Shown one piece after another: positions 14,001 through 30,400 of a DNA stretch of 64,000 bases. The stretch lies in NCBI GenBank assembly GCA_012295275.1, contig CM022679.1, positions 11,911,915 through 11,975,914 on the forward strand, given 5' to 3'. Made by a program: the position numbers and the translations under genes. The stretch's first letter is position 1. The number at the start of each line of letters is the position of its first letter. Origin of the DNA: Chrysomallon squamiferum. Taxonomy: Eukaryota; Mollusca; Gastropoda; Neomphalida; Peltospiridae. Under the pieces are notes generated by a model. That model ran no database searches, was not told where the DNA came from, and saw nothing but the letters and a program-made list of their open reading frames with translations.

Positions 14001-16760
14001 CAGTAGTGTATTATTTATATCTTTTATATCAACAAATTAGTTAGATAGGGATCTGCTTATTAAAAGAGCTGTATTTGGTTGTATCATAAAGTCATTGTGA
14101 ATAAAAGAAAAAACCCAACACAAATGTGTTCATGCCAAGATGAATGTTTCCTAAATGTGGAAGAGCAGTACTGAGATCAGTGTTTTCCCTTTTACTGCAT
14201 AGATTACTTACTGATCACAAAACACTCCCTAGTAAAGATCAAAAAGTGTATTTTGAACGTTATTATTATTATATGTTTTTTTATTTTCAGATACAAATCT
14301 GTGTACAAATTGCAGTGGACATGGATCTTGTCAGATGGTAAATCATGAGCCTTTTTGCACATGTTATAAAGGTAATTTGATGGTGTATTATAATAAGTAA
14401 ATAGTTTTAATTAAATATATTAAATACATTAAATATATTTGACTAAACTGTTCTATTAAATTATTATTTAATTTTCTCTTCAGGCTATACTGGTCCTAAC
14501 TGCAATCAAACCATTGATTTCTGTTCTTCTAGTCCATGTGAAAATGATGGAAAGTGCACATCAAATACAAGTGGCTTTACTTGCAGTTGTCCATCAGGTA
14601 AGCAATAATATTTTCACAGAACAAATAAACACACACGCAGAGCATATATTTACTATATTTTAATAGATTTTTGACTTCACTTAATGATTTTTTTTTTTTT
14701 TTATATAATTCAAGCTCACCATTTGTTTTCCACATTAACTTTGTAGTTATGTTATTTACTGCATATCCATTTTGAGTTTAATCATTAATTTGCATTCTTA
14801 TGATTATTTTTTTATTTCCTGTAATTTGATTTAAAAATAACTGTCTTTCATTGTATTGAAAGATTAATGTGAAATGTAACTGTAAAATTAAAACTTTTTT
14901 TCTAGCGACAAAATGTGTTGTTGTCCCACTGAATGGAAATTTTACTGCTTCGGAAGATAAACTACAGACAATATATCCTGTATATGATATTGCTGTTTGC
15001 AAAATGAAATGTGAACAAACAAATGACTGCAAAGTAGCTGCTTTTCAGGGGCAGCGTCATTTGTGTTTGTTATTCAATAAAATTCCACCAGTTCAAACAT
15101 CTGGACTTGAAATATATGACTGGCTTCAAAAAAACTGTACCACAGAATTGTGTAGGTTATTTACATTATTAAAATGATACTTATCTCTTTAAATATCAGA
15201 TTATCTGCATAAAATATTTTGCTAAGAAATATGTAATTGCTTAAATGCTAATCATTATGTTAAAAAATTATTTACATTTATCTTTGCAATAATAAAGTAT
15301 TCTGAATGTTCTTGTAGTGTATCTCTTATTTAGTGTTCTTTGACTTTCACAGTATTCTTTTAATGCTTGTTAATACAGAAAAAAAAAAAGCTGTGTTGGA
15401 TTTTACAACATGAAGATTACTGCCAAATATTATTATTACCTTGGATTTAAGCAGTGTTTACAAATTAATCATATTTACCAATTTCACTTTTGTAAATATT
15501 CATTTCTAACAAATGTTTGGATTGAGAAAAATTCTAAAGTGACTAATAATTGTTGAATATTATTTGTACATTATTTCAGGTAAAATAGGCAATTTTGTTT
15601 AAATAATAACATTATGAATTCAGACTTCAAATAAAAAAATAAAAATCATCATTCTCAGCTATTGAAATCTAAAACAATTGATAGGTTGTTGTAATATGGT
15701 TATTATAATATTGGAGGTGCAAAAGTGATATTAAATTAAACTAAATATCTTGAATGTTGTATATGAATTAACATAGAAAATAACAGAAAAATTATAGGAA
15801 TTTCGGATTTTGAAAGAAATAATTAATGAATGACACTATTGTTACAGAAATTGATGAAAAAAAAAAGTATCCTTAAATTACCATTTTTTAATTTAATATT
15901 TTAAATTTTGTTTTTAGTCTTTAATGTGCTGAAATTCTTGCATTTATAATTTTTGTAAAAAGTAAATGGTAGCTCAGTGGAATTTTAATAGATAAGATTA
16001 AAATATTGCAATGTATAACTATTTTTTTTTTTGCTAACAGCATATACATTATTTGATATTTTCTTCAATATTCTGTCATCATTAATTCATGTTTTTAGAT
16101 TACAATGGAACCTACTGTGAACAGGATCTTCGTAATGACTGTACCAATACTTCATGTAGTGAACCAGACATGTGTATGGATCTTATTAATGACACTAAGT
16201 GTATCTGCCCAAAAACTGGAGGATATTCTGGCTTGAGGTATGAAACCACTGACAGAATACTGTCTAGAAGAATGGACTATAATGCTAAAATGCTATAAAT
16301 ATTAGTAATTCAGAACTACACGTAATATCATTGTTCAGTTTAATCATGAATTAATATCTTTCTCTATCTTTATATGTCTGTAATAAAAAGATACTGCTAC
16401 TATTTGTAGTATTATAACATGTTTTGTTATGTTCTCTGACTTCAGGTGTGAGAAGAATTCAGATCTCTGCAATCCAAACCCTTGTTTAAATGGAACATGT
16501 GTTGCTTATGGGGATGTACGCTACCAGTGTGTATGTGAAGAAGGATTCACTGGAACACACTGTGAAACTAATATTGGTATGTGTGTGTGCATGTTAATTT
16601 ATTTAAAATTGTATCCATTTTTGTAGTTGAATACCCTATATGATGTGTGTTTGTCAGTTTTAATGTTTAAATTGATCTTTTCAATACATTTTACTTAATG
16701 CATTTATCTTTTATTGTTTTTCAAATAGAATAATTTAAACATGTGGTAAAGTTTCTTTTA

Positions 16761-16800
<40 letters not shown>

Positions 16801-19800
16801 TGTGTGTTTGTTTTACTTTATTTTCAAAAGCAGGATTGTAAAAAAAAAATAATAATGATATATGGATATATGAATTTTTAATTGTCAGCTCAGGTATTTA
16901 TGTTTCATCAAATCTTTGGTCACCTGTTAGTGCACTTTGAGGGTTATTAAAGAAGACATGTCAGTTATTTTAGATGTTATTATCAGATTATAAATTTTGG
17001 AATAAATATTTTGAAAATTATAATCAATTTTTTTTTCCTGCTCACTGTACAGATTCACTACTTTAATTTCATAACTGGTTGTAACTAATGAATAAAATGC
17101 TTATCATTTTTTAATTTTATTGTTCATTACAGATGAATGTAATATAAACTCCAATGGCTGTCTTTATGGAGGGCAGTGTGTTGATGGTGTTAATAAATAT
17201 ACATGTAACTGTCTGAATGGATTTGGAGGTACACACTGTGAAGAGCCCAAGGTATTCTGTGAAGATAATGAATGTACTGGAGGTCTCTGTCTCAATGACT
17301 ATGACATTAATAGTGCTGTATGTATTTGTGAAGATCCATATGAACAGGGTGAGTTTGATAAAAATGTACCTGGTATTGTTTGATAATATATAAGGGGAAT
17401 TTTTTCTTTCCTTTGATGATTTTGTTTTTCATTAAAATTAGCAATAAATAGATCCACAATCTCTTCTCAAAATGTTTAATACAGTATGTATGTAGGCATG
17501 CATGAATGTATGTTTGTATGTATGTATGTTTGGTGCAAATTTCTTTGTATGTGCAATATGCATACATATTTTATGGTAAAATAGTTTTGCATTTTTATTA
17601 CTTTTTATCCAATAATTTTATTAATCACTTTTGTGTTCTTTACTATAATTTAGCTGACACAGCTACACAATGTCAAAAAGTTGATCATTGTAAAACCAAC
17701 AAATGTGTCACAAACAACACAGATAAATGTGAAGACAGTGTTACTGGGTTTAACTGTAACTGTAAATCAGGCTTTGAAGGTTCTCTTTGTCAGCATGATG
17801 TAGATGACTGTGCTGCTGATCCTTGTGTTCATGGGAAATGTGAAGATCTCCATGAAAATTATACATGTAGCTGTGATGAAGGCTGGGAAGGTAATTTTGA
17901 TACTACTTTTTGAAAATAATTGAATGTTAACATACTTATGAATTCAGAGATATTTATTTAATTGATACATTGAATTCCTTCATTCTTAGTGACATTCACA
18001 TTTTCTTCTGTAAATTTATGGTATAAATGATGAATAGTTTTATCTTCTAAACATTTCGGAAATTAAGAAATAAATAAGATCAAATGGTAATGAGCATTAA
18101 AATGTTTATTATAATAAATGGATAATTGTTAATTTTTATATGAAAATATTTAAAGATCCCAGTCTCTGAATCACAAAGAACATCCATACAAAAAGGTTTT
18201 CTGTCCCATTAGTACAAAAATCAGACATCTCCACCTCCCAAATTGAAAATGGACTAACAGGTAAAAATAGATGATACTTCCTGTAATAGTGACTCATGGT
18301 GTCAGATAAAAATGAAAACTTGATATACTGGTTTGAAATTTGTGAATATTAAACAGTTTTGACTGACTGATATATGGCATAAATTGTCATTTTTTAATTA
18401 AACTGAGAGAAGCATACTGATGCAGCACATATTCATTTAGTTACCTTTTCTTTATATCACAGTCTTCAAAAAAAAAGCAAACAAAAAAACAAAAACAAAC
18501 AACAACATAATAACATACAATTTATACCTTTTGGCTTAAATTGTGGAATAAAATTAAAATATAAGTGTTTTTTAGTCAGTGTTTAGTAAACTTTTTTTTT
18601 TAATGTAACAGTTGATGGAAGTATATCATGTTTCCTTTATGTTTTAAGTTACAGCTTATTGCAGTTTAATTGTAAAGTTCAGCATTTTATTAATAGAGAT
18701 ACTAAAACAAGCTTTTTTTGTTTGTTTGTCCTGAACTTAAGTAAAGTACAGCAAATTATTAATTAGATAATGCAAAATATCATTATTTAGGCCAAAAACC
18801 TGAATAGCATGCCTGGTTAAAAAAACAAAAACAAATGGAACACATAAAAATATTATATTTTTAACATAGATCATGTAACAATTAAATATAATTATTTGGA
18901 TCATAATAAAATTTGAATTATGAAAGGCAGTAATAAGTTAAATCATTGCTGTTAACTTAGGATATGAACAGTGATTTCTTAAGCTGCTGTATTGGCCAAT
19001 TTAAAGTGAACTGTTAATGTGATTTAATACTTTATGCAGGTCCTAACTGTGATAGAAACAAGGATGATTGCCAGTGTCAAAGCAACAACACAGAAAACTG
19101 TACAGACCTTTTAAATGACTATATCTGTTTATGCAAGCCTGGATACACAGGGAAAAACTGTAGTGTACGTATTTTGCTAATATGTTAAAGTACTTGTATT
19201 TAATTTATAATGCAGATTTAAGTGTTTTGTAAAATGTATAATGCTTTATATTTGTTTCAGTTATTTTTGCAGTTCTAGAAGAATTTTTTGAAGAATATTA
19301 TCACTACTATATACTCTTAATAATACTCTTAACCAAGACTGAAAATACAAATTACATTATATTCACTTAGTCAAATCAGCCCTTTACCTCTTTGGATTTT
19401 ATTTATATTTTCTATTCTTTAAACATCTCTGGAGATGATTTCAGTTGAGAATTTTGGTATCTTAATTTCAAATATTTCTTTTGAGAAAACTGTAAATATA
19501 TTTTTTTAAATATTTGGTTTTTTTAAAGGATGCCATTGATGAATGTCTGTCTCTACCATGTCGACATGGAGGTAACTGCACTGATCTTGATAATGATTTT
19601 AAATGTGACTGTCCAATTGGCTGGGATGGAAAAACTTGTGAAGATCCAGACAGCTTTTGTAATGATACAACCTGCTCCTATAACGGCCAATGTTACAATC
19701 TCCAGGATACTTTTTACTGCAGGTATCATTAATCAAATAATAATTATACTCAGGATATGAATACATTTTTATTGAAAATACTGACATTAAAATACTTTAT

Positions 19801-22800
19801 TTTTTACAAAACATATGTATCATAAAATGTCAACGTTAATTATTTGACATGTTTTATCCCTGAATAAAAATTATTATTGGCATTTACAGTCTTATGAATG
19901 AACTGTGTAATTGTTCAAAGGTGGAGTTCTAAAAAACTAAAGAGATGAAACTGGTGTACATTTTATTACTTAAGCTGTTAAATGTAGGGTTTAATCATTT
20001 TTATATATATATAGATGTAATTATTTTCTAGTTGTTCACCTGGAACTGAGGGAGACAATTGTGAAACATCCCCTTTGGTTTGTTCACATATTGATCCATG
20101 CACAAATAATGGACACTGCAATGAAACTAGTGGAACTGCTTATTGTACATGTCAGCAAAGTGAGTAGAGAAGACAGTAGCTGTTTTTCTTAATGAGTAAA
20201 ACATATTTTTTTATTCATAATAATACTAGAAAAAAAATAATTAAATTTTGACTTATTCCAGTCACAATGGTCAGTGGTTTATTTTTATTTTTTTTAACAT
20301 AAATCACATCGTTCTATATCATTCATTGATACACAAGTTTCTAGTTTATTAAAAATTACATCAAAATGATCAACTATGATAAATATATTAATGTTCAACA
20401 AATTAATAAAATACGAAATGTAATAATAACACATTACATAATTTTCTCTCAATAATTTTGAAGATTATAGTGGTGTATCCTGTCAGTTGATTAAAGATTC
20501 ATGTTCTTCAAATCCTTGCAGTCCAGGAGGAGACTGTGTTACAGAAAATATTGGTTATAAATGTGTATGTTCTGAGGGTAAGTGCCATGAAGAATTTTTT
20601 ATTGTATTTTTGATAGCCTAACTATATAAAAAGTACTGAATGAATATTTTGAATCAGAAAAACAATAACTAATTAACATAACACTTACTTTGAATTGAAT
20701 CAGATTCAGCACAGACTTATGCATAAAAGCTTTGCAAATGATGAAACTGATATATGGATTAATCTTGATGATTCATTTGCTTATACTTAAATCTCCTTTC
20801 TGTTATGTTACAACATAATTTCAGGCTACCAAGGAGTTAACTGTGATCAAATGGTACCACTGTGTGACAACAAAGCCTGTCCAGCTTCACAAAGCTGTGA
20901 GTTTGATGAAAGAAACAAGTACTGTCTGTGTCCAGCTGGACAAGTCCCTGTAGGGGACCAGTGTAAAAGTATACATCAATTTTAACATTTTATGAATCAT
21001 GTTCTCATTATATTGTTTTGCATTTGAAAGATTTAATTTGTCAGTAGAGTCAGATTTTGTAAATTATTATATAGATGTAGTGAATTTGTCCTGTGTGTCA
21101 GTAATAATTTGGTCAGAGGTATACTGAGTTGATTGTATTTTGTGTACTTTGACCTTTTAAAATTTGGGATTTTTTTGTGCTATCTGACAGATAATTTTGT
21201 TTGTTTATAGCAGGAAATTTTAAATTTACATCTATATTCTTTGGTAATTCGTGTCTTTTAGTACTGAGAATAATGCATTCAAATGGATTATTTAATTAAA
21301 AACTTGTCACAAAGCTACAGTATGTTAGCATAATGAGTTAGTTTCTAAAATTCTGTAAATTAGATTAAAAATGTTTTGAGCACATTTTTGAGTAACAAAC
21401 AACAACAAACAAAATTCCTCTGTTACTATGCTATTTGGATAACAATATTTTTCTTAAAATTGGTCTAATTAGGTCTCATATAAATACTTCTTGCCAAATC
21501 ACCTGGCAGTTTTTCCTTTTAATTTTTTTTTTTTTTTTTTTTTTAATGCTTTTTATTTTTTTTTTTTTAAATAAAATTTTTTATTAAAAAATAGTTGATG
21601 CATATTAATTATTTTTCATTATTTTGGCAAAAGTTTAAACTGTTCTTTATTTTATCATTGGATTTAAAAATGACATTAATTTTAGTTAAAAATAATTCAG
21701 AATTAAAAAAGGAAAAGAAAGAAGATTAACTGTTATGGAGAATACATTCTTTGATATTTTAAACAAATTTTTATTTTACAGATGGATCAAATGATTTTGA
21801 CTTATGGTTTGACAAACGCTTGATTTCTGATGAAGTTCTATCAAGTCAGCCTTTTAAATTTAATAGTCTTGGGAACTTGACAGTGATGTTTTGGATTGGC
21901 CTTTTGACTAACATATCCAGTGGATCCGTTTTTAGGATCCAAAACAAGTATATATCTACATTTAATTATCATGAATACACTATAACAATGGTGGATTTGA
22001 ATGATGATTTTAAATAAATTTTAAAATTTGGAAACTAAAATGTAATTTCCTAACATTCAGGTTTCAAAATTATTTTTAGGCAATACTTATTACTAATTTA
22101 GATGTATTTTACACTGATATAGCACAACTACTAGCTGAGTTAGGTTTAAATGCTAATTAATTTGGCCAACAGACTTGTACCTTTATTTGCCTTTGTATCT
22201 CTTTATGAAGTTGTTCAACCTAACTAGTGTTTGATATATTGTATTTATCAATATCAATAATCAACAATGCAAATATGTTTTACTTTCTATGACATTCACT
22301 AGACACTAACAATTGATTAAAAGGAAAATATCATAAAAGATGCACTATTTTGACAAAAAAGCTTAAAAAGAGATCTTTTGGTTCACATATTGAATTTGTA
22401 CCATTTTTTTATTTAAAACATTAAAAGCACACTACTGGTAAATGAACTGTTTTATTTTCTTGTTGATTAGACAGCTCATTTTGACAATCACATCAAAATA
22501 GTGATTTTTGTACCAGTCTCTAAATTAGACCATGAAATCACCTAAACTGTAATGATTTTTGTCATGATTTGCATCAATTAGATTATTTCCTATTTCTCAT
22601 GACAAATCATATGCTTTCTACCAATTAAATGCAGTTAAATATATCAGACTTAAATTGTTTTGGTTTGCTTTTATTAGATTTTGACAGCCAAATTTTACTT
22701 CTGAGATATCTGATTATGCTACAAGTCATATGCAATTTGTCACATGATTGCCACATTCCTAGCAGTATCTGTTTGCCAAAACAGTTTTTTTAGAAAGTCT

Positions 22801-25800
22801 CAAATCATTTCCCAGCAACACAGCCAGAAGGCTTGTACCATTATCTCCTTTGAGAAAATTAACAATTAGAAACTGAATTTAGTTTTGAGTATAAAGATTA
22901 TGTTGTAGACTAATCAGGATTTCTTTATGATAGAAAAAAAGAAAAAGTAGAAGAAAAGGTATTTATATACTCAAAGCAAATATTAGTTAATTACTAAATT
23001 ATTTTAATTATAAGATTTAATAATTTGTTTTGTTCCCTTTTGGTTTCATATTATATTGTTATAAGTTGATTGGTAGAACACTAACCTGAAATGAGACTGG
23101 TTGCAGGATAAACACTCCTTAGCACTCCAGTATTTCTCTCTCAAGACAGTATTTAATTACCAGTCTATCAAAGCCTATGATGCATGCTGTCTTGATTGTG
23201 GGAAGTGCATATAAAAGAACTATTACTGCTAACTGAAAAATACTAGCTGATTGCATGATAACAGCTGGTTTTCTATCTAATTATCTGTGTAGACCTTAAC
23301 ACACACACACACACACAGACATGCACAGAGAGATAAACAAATTAAAACTGTGTTGCTTTCATGATTTGCAAAACATTTATTTTATAACATAACGTCTAAA
23401 AGTCTGGGTGTTTTTCCCCAAAACTATTATTTTGATTTTTATATTTATTTTTTCCAGCATCAATGAAGCCAAACTTTTTGAAGTTATGACTGACAAAGTA
23501 ATCTTTTTGGATGAGAATGTTTCAATGTCACATGTACAATCAGGAAAATGGAATCACATTGCAGTAACCTGGCAGTCAGATGGAAAATATAAACTTATTG
23601 TTAATGGCTTTATAACTGAATCTGTTACAAAACCTCTTTCATTAAATAACCAGTAAGTACATAATAATGATTTCCATTTTAATGTCATAATAAATTTAAT
23701 TTTATAATAAACAGTTTGCTTTTTATTAAGTAAAAGTTATATTTGTCTTACAAATAAATAAATAAATAAAAACACAAAAACAAAAACAACAAAAAATACT
23801 TTTAAAATATAAAACAGTTTGCTTTTTAAATAAAATCAAAAATAAAAAAAAAAAAAATAAAAATAATAAATCCAAAATAAAAATAAATAAATAAATAAAA
23901 CTCCAAAACCAAATACAAAAATTTTAAAAAATATATTTTTTTAAAAGTGTTTATTAATATATTATGAATGTATGTTTAATTAAAGTTTTATGTTATCTTG
24001 ATCAAATATATTAATGAATGTTCAATAACAGAGTTTTTTTTCTATGATTTAAAATCAATAAATTAACTTTAATAACAGGTGATACATTCTGTGTTTTTAA
24101 TGATTATGAAAGAAAAGCATTTCCTAAAACAAAATTAAAATTCATAAATTGTTTTGAAATTCAGTGCAGAATGGAATTCAGTGATCAGTTCTTTTGGTTT
24201 GTTTTCTTTTCTTAAATTGTAATATTTTGTGAAAAACCCTATGAATTAAATTTACATACAGGTCTTTTCTTTTTCTTAAGAAATAGATTATTAACATCAT
24301 ATCAAATTTTAACTTTAAAATGTTTTTAGGCTTATGAGACTTGTGTTTGACAGCCAGTTCATGGGATACATATCACAGCTGACAGTATGGAGAGATGTTT
24401 TATCTGATGATGAAATATTTAAAGTTATTTCAAAACCCACGTTTGTTCCTAAGTATGATCTGGCGTTTGGATGGTATGACCTCATTTTAACAAAATCTGC
24501 ATGGAGATTAACACCTAGCTTAGCAAAGTCTGAAGAAAAACTTTGTAATGTGTCACGTTATATGGACAAAACATGTGAAAATAAAATGGGTATGTTAATG
24601 GATCATCAGTTCTATATCTTTAGTTAAAACCTTCCACATAGATATTGTTTTCCTACAAATGAAAGGTATTTTCAGTCTTCATCCAATAATTTCACATTTG
24701 ACTTTAAGCTATTTGATTCTGTCAAAGGTGTTTTAAAAATGTATCATGCATAAGACTATTTTTTGTTCTGGCTAATGCAAAGCAAATTATAATAGATTGT
24801 ATTCCATATCACATAATATAATTATCTTCTATTGGTAAAGCCCATTAATTTATATTATTGAAGCATAAAATATATACTTATTTCTTGATTATAATAACAT
24901 AAAGAAACTTGTTTTATTTCATTCACTTTTTTAAAATTCAGATAAGGTTAAGCCATCTGCTGACAGCTGCCCTACAACATCTGTGAATAGAGTAGTTAGT
25001 GAAAGAACAGTGGAAGTTAAAAATGTTGTTCCACAAATCAGCTTTGACAAAGGAGAAATACTAACATCTCTTTCAAGTAAGAAAAAGACAAACTATTGTT
25101 ATATTGTCCTCTGTCTGTTAAATATGAGAAAAAACAATGAAAAAACATGAGTTGCAGATGAACATATTATTGACTCTACATCTAATTGTATATAATATGT
25201 TAAATTACATGTTACTGGACATATTGCATATGTTGTTTAATTATCAAAATAAACACAAATTTGCTAATAGAATAATTTGTTTTATTGATATCCTAGAAGG
25301 CTTTATGTAATTATCTACTAATGCACAAAGAAAGATAAATTATAAACAATTTAAATGGATGTAATTTTGTTTTTCTTGGTTTTGTTAAAAGATAAGTTAT
25401 TGTTATTTTCTTTCAAAAGGTGATCTGTTTACTTGGGGTGTTTATTCTGTCGTTTATGCTGCATTTGATCAAGAAGGGAATATTGGAGATTGTCGCTTCA
25501 AAGTTTATGTTAAAAGTAAGTTATTCTGATTAAAAAATATATATACAAAAATGAGTATAGTATTAGGGACAATATTTACTACTCATAATATTCATCTCTT
25601 TTAAAGTGTAAAATTATTTGATGCATTTTGTGAAATGTTTATTTGATGAAGTTGAACAACATCTTAATAGTAAAATTATTTTTACATAAACTTTTGATTC
25701 ATCAGAACAAAAAAAGGGGGGTATATATACTGAACTCTCAATAAAAAAAAAAAAAAATTTGGCAAAAAACTTAGTTGTTTATTTTCTCTCTTTTTTTTTC

Positions 25801-27417
25801 TTTTTTTTTAAAATGAGTATGAAATTATTAGTATTATAAATATACTGAAAAAGTCTATTTCTAATTGACTGTTTTAGTATGGAGTTCTTCATGAGAAGAA
25901 TGTTTTTATAAATGGGAAAAAATATTTTATATTTTTAAATTTCTTATAATTTCATTCATATATAAAGAACAAGACTGCAATGCTGCTGATGTCTATTCAT
26001 CAAGTCAGTTCTGTGATTCAAGTAAAGGAGTTGAAATTTTTTGTCACTCACCGCAAAAGCCAGCAATACCATGGCCAAACATTATTAACTGTGGTGTTCT
26101 TGGGACCTACAGTAGAACAAATTCATTTGAGATGGCTGTTGAACCACCTTGTGGAGGTGAGCTGCATATTTTAAATAATAACTATAAAATTTCTTTAAAG
26201 AAAATTGCAAATTTTATGGACTTCTCAGTGAATATATTTTTATTTTTTTGAAAGTTAATGTGGAGCTAAAATATCTATCTTTTGATTGTAATAAATTTTT
26301 TTTATTCATGTTTTAATTTTTTTTTACCACTTGTTCATTTTGGATTTAGACTTCTTTATGAATTTGTACCTAATATTCTATAAATTGGGAATAAAGTAAT
26401 CTTTATTAAATGTATCTCAAAGCAGATACAGAATGTAATAAAAATGCCCCAAAATCTACAATATAAATTAAATGAAAGTCTATAAATAAAATAAAAGTAT
26501 CATTCAATGGTGACAACATGCTATTGTTTTTGTTATCATTAGCAAATAGTTCAAAGGAAAAAGTTTTCCTTAAATAATGCTTTTGTCTAGTATGATATTT
26601 AGAATTAAATTTAATCAGCCATTTGCAATTTGGTGTCTTTTGATACTTAATTCAGTCAAAATTAACAATTATTATTTACCATCAAGCCTTTTTATATACT
26701 GTGATTAATTGGTGACTAAAATTCACTTTAAACTTTTTTCTTTCTTCATAATTCATTCAGTAAAAGTATGTTTCTGTTTATATCACCAGACAGCATTAAA
26801 ATAAAGAAAGAAAGAAAAAATTCATTTCGTATAATTATTTAAAACTAATTTTAAATATAACATTACAAATATTCAGTATAAAAGAAATTTGAGTTTATAT
26901 ATATGTATGTATGTATGTATTTTGCTTAAGTACATAATCATGTTTTTCTAATTTAAATTGCCATATTTCTACATTATATTTTTACAGATACACAGATTCA
27001 GAAATTCACTGTTTCCATTAAGATAAAATATCATATGCAACTTAAGTGTACTGCAGAGAAGGCAAATCTTCTTAAAGACAAAGTTACATCAGCCTTGAAA
27101 GCTCTTGGCTCCTCATGGAATGGTCTTACTACTTTCTTATCAGTTTCTGCATCCTGCATAAATCTTTCACCAAATGATGTTTTCATTAAAGCTGAATTCT
27201 CCCATTTGCTGTAAGAATATCTATGAAAATTTATGTTTTTTGTAAATTTACATGAAAAAAATGTTAGAAAAGTGCTAAAATGTTTTGAATGAACTATCTT
27301 TACGTGATATTTACAGATTGTGGTAATATTGTATTTTTTAAACAGCTCAGTATTTTTGTATTTAATTATGTTCTATCAAACATAGTTAAAAAAAAAAAAA
27401 AAAAAAAATAATAAATA

Positions 27418-27451
<34 letters not shown>

Positions 27452-30400
27452 TGAAATTGAAACAAGAAATTTACATTTAATTAAAACTTATCATCTAGAA
27501 AATTTACATTGGCTGATTATCTTCTTTATAAAATGTTTGTATAACATTTTTCTGATTTCTAAAACTTAGTGTGTTGTTGTATATACATATAGTTAGTGGA
27601 AGTTGAATAAACTGTTATATCACAAAAGTTTTAATTTATTTTATTTTATTTTTTGTTTATCCCTTACCAGAGTTGGTCTTACAAACAGAAATAAAATAAT
27701 AAACAATATAAAATGTTATTTGTTTCAGATACACTTTAACTTAGAACTGAGCAACCTGCAGGGCAGACATATTATAATAAAGATTATCCTGTTTACTTCT
27801 CTGTCTTTTCAGGTCCACTATTAATGGGTTGGCACCTTTAGAAATAATTAAAGAAGCAGTCTTAGAAAATAACACACTTGAAGGAGCTGACTTTAAGGTA
27901 GGAAAAGATTATCATGTAAATAATTAGGTAAGACTACTCATCATAATTTCAAGATTCGTTATTTTAAAATTAATATGAACTGGAAATAACTTTGAATATA
28001 CATTATACTAAATGTTACTGTAGCTTGAAGATATACTGTATAGAAAAGTAAGACATTATTGCATAGACTACAGGTGATATTTCCAATTTTGTTGAGTCAT
28101 CTTTAAAGCATTTCATTAACATTTTATATAATTTTAGTTCAGTGAGTATGTAAATTAACAATATAGTTTAGGTTGTCAATAAATAAATAAAAATATCTCA
28201 AACAAATTTGAGGTCAGATATTTTAGTGTAGAACATATTTTCGTTTGCTATGAAGTTAATATATATTTTAAATTTGTAAAAAACTAATTTATTTTGATTG
28301 ATAAATACATTTTTGGACTAGTTTTGCCCTATTCATAGCAGCAAGAATGTATTATGTTTTTTCTTTATTTTTCTTGCACAGCAGGATGTTAAGATAATCT
28401 AACTTGATATTAAGATAATGTAATATGATAATGGCTGAACATAATGCATTCATAATGAAAAGAAAGTGAAATGTTAGTTTTGTATCATTTTTATAACACA
28501 AAGGAATATAACTGTTAACATATCAGAAGAAACAGATAACTGTTAATATATCAGAATAAACAGATGTTAACTTATTTTCATATTTAGAAAAAATATGCTG
28601 AAAAATATTTTAGGTCACATTTTTGTATTTTTTAGAGTGTTAATTATCCATGAAACTCATCTCCTTTTCAGTTACAACCAATTATTTACAGCATTAGGTG
28701 TTAGAAAACTGTTTATGAGTGTCTGTTAATAAATGTTAAATTTAATAAAAATAAAATAAATTTGTAAAATCTGACATCAAATGGAAACATTTATTATGCA
28801 TAATTATATGTGTCAGTTTGTTTGTACATATTTGTATATGGGATGAGTAGTTTAAAATAATTTTTCATTTCACATCATTCATTTCAGACTGTTGCTAATG
28901 CTGTACTCTTGAAAAATGAATCAGTATTTGATGAGTTTGTTTCATGTGACACAGTTGGTTATGTGATTGTTGGAAATTATTGTGGTATGTATTTTAATCT
29001 TACATTAATATTAATAGATGTAAAAATGCTTTTAATTTTTTTAATATATTTGTTGATTCAAAAGTTGAGATATTACTTTCATCCACTATATGAATGAAAA
29101 CATACTGTGTGACTTTTCTTCTGTGTTTTGTAATTTCAGTTCAGTGTGGACCAGGTTCTTTCTATAACACAAGTATTAAGCAGTGTGTGTTATGTGAAGT
29201 TGGCTCTTACAGTTCATCTCCTAACAATACTGCCTGTCAAATGTGTGATCAGGGTAAGACTACTTTAAGGCAAGGAAGCAGACATTCAGCTGACTGTGTT
29301 GGTAAGTTGATAAATATAATTTTACTCTCTAATATTAAAATAAAAGAGTTTTAGGAAAGTATGTGTTATAACAAAAAAATAAATAAATTTTAAATAAAAA
29401 AAAAAAAAAAAAACAAAAAGAATAAGCAAAAACAAGAAATAAATAAAAATAACAATAAAAAAAAAATTAGCAAAACAAAAACAAAAACCAAAAACTCCTG
29501 AAAAAAAACAACAACCCCCAAAAAAAAAAATAATAAAATTAACAAACAAATTATGAACATAATTAAAAACAAAATTAGAAGTAAAAAATATTTTACTTAT
29601 GTTGATCTATTTGTTTTTCAATAAATATTATACTAATGGTCTGAGAATTTTTTTTAAATTTGAAAAATCTTTTTTAAAATAATGAAATATAAAATAGGTT
29701 TAAATTTATACAATGAAACTTGGGAGTGTTGTAAATATTTTCAAATTTAATATAACTGTATAAAAAAGCTGGTTGGTTTGTATTGGAAACAAACAAACAA
29801 TAAATACAATATATTATGCTATATATATGCAATATATATGTGTATGTGTGTGTGTGTGTGTGTTTCACAAACATTTTTTATATGTGAATTACAGGGCATT
29901 TTGTTTAGAGATGATTTCTCTTTTGTTATATTGTGTTGGTTTATTAAGAACCCTGTAAAAAAAAAAAAAAAAAAAACATATTGCCTCATCATTTTTTCCT
30001 TCATCCATGTATTTTAAAATACAGTTTTATTTATTTTTAGTTTGTTGTTTTAAGTTATGTAGATGCCATTTCACTCTATATTTTTAGATAAATGCCCTGT
30101 TGGCCAGTACTTGAATGAGAATAAATGTACAGACTGTCCAAGGGATTATTATCAAAATGAAGAAGGAAAGAATTACTGCCTTCCCTGTCCTGTGGGCAAG
30201 AGAACAAAGGATCCCAAAACAGATTCAAAAGACAAATGTTTTGGTATGAACCAAGTCTTATTAACATATTGTTTTGTGATAAAAGAGGAAGAAAATAAAT
30301 TAATGTACAAATATATCTTTTCTGAAAACATTACTTATCACAGACTAATAATTATTTTGCATAAATGTATCAATCTGACAATAAACCTACGCATTAAATA

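Noticed and set aside
29322-29572. Minus-strand open frames rich in Phe
   Set aside because: They are translations of an A-rich intron tract (poly-A with interruptions) in antisense; no codon structure or domain.
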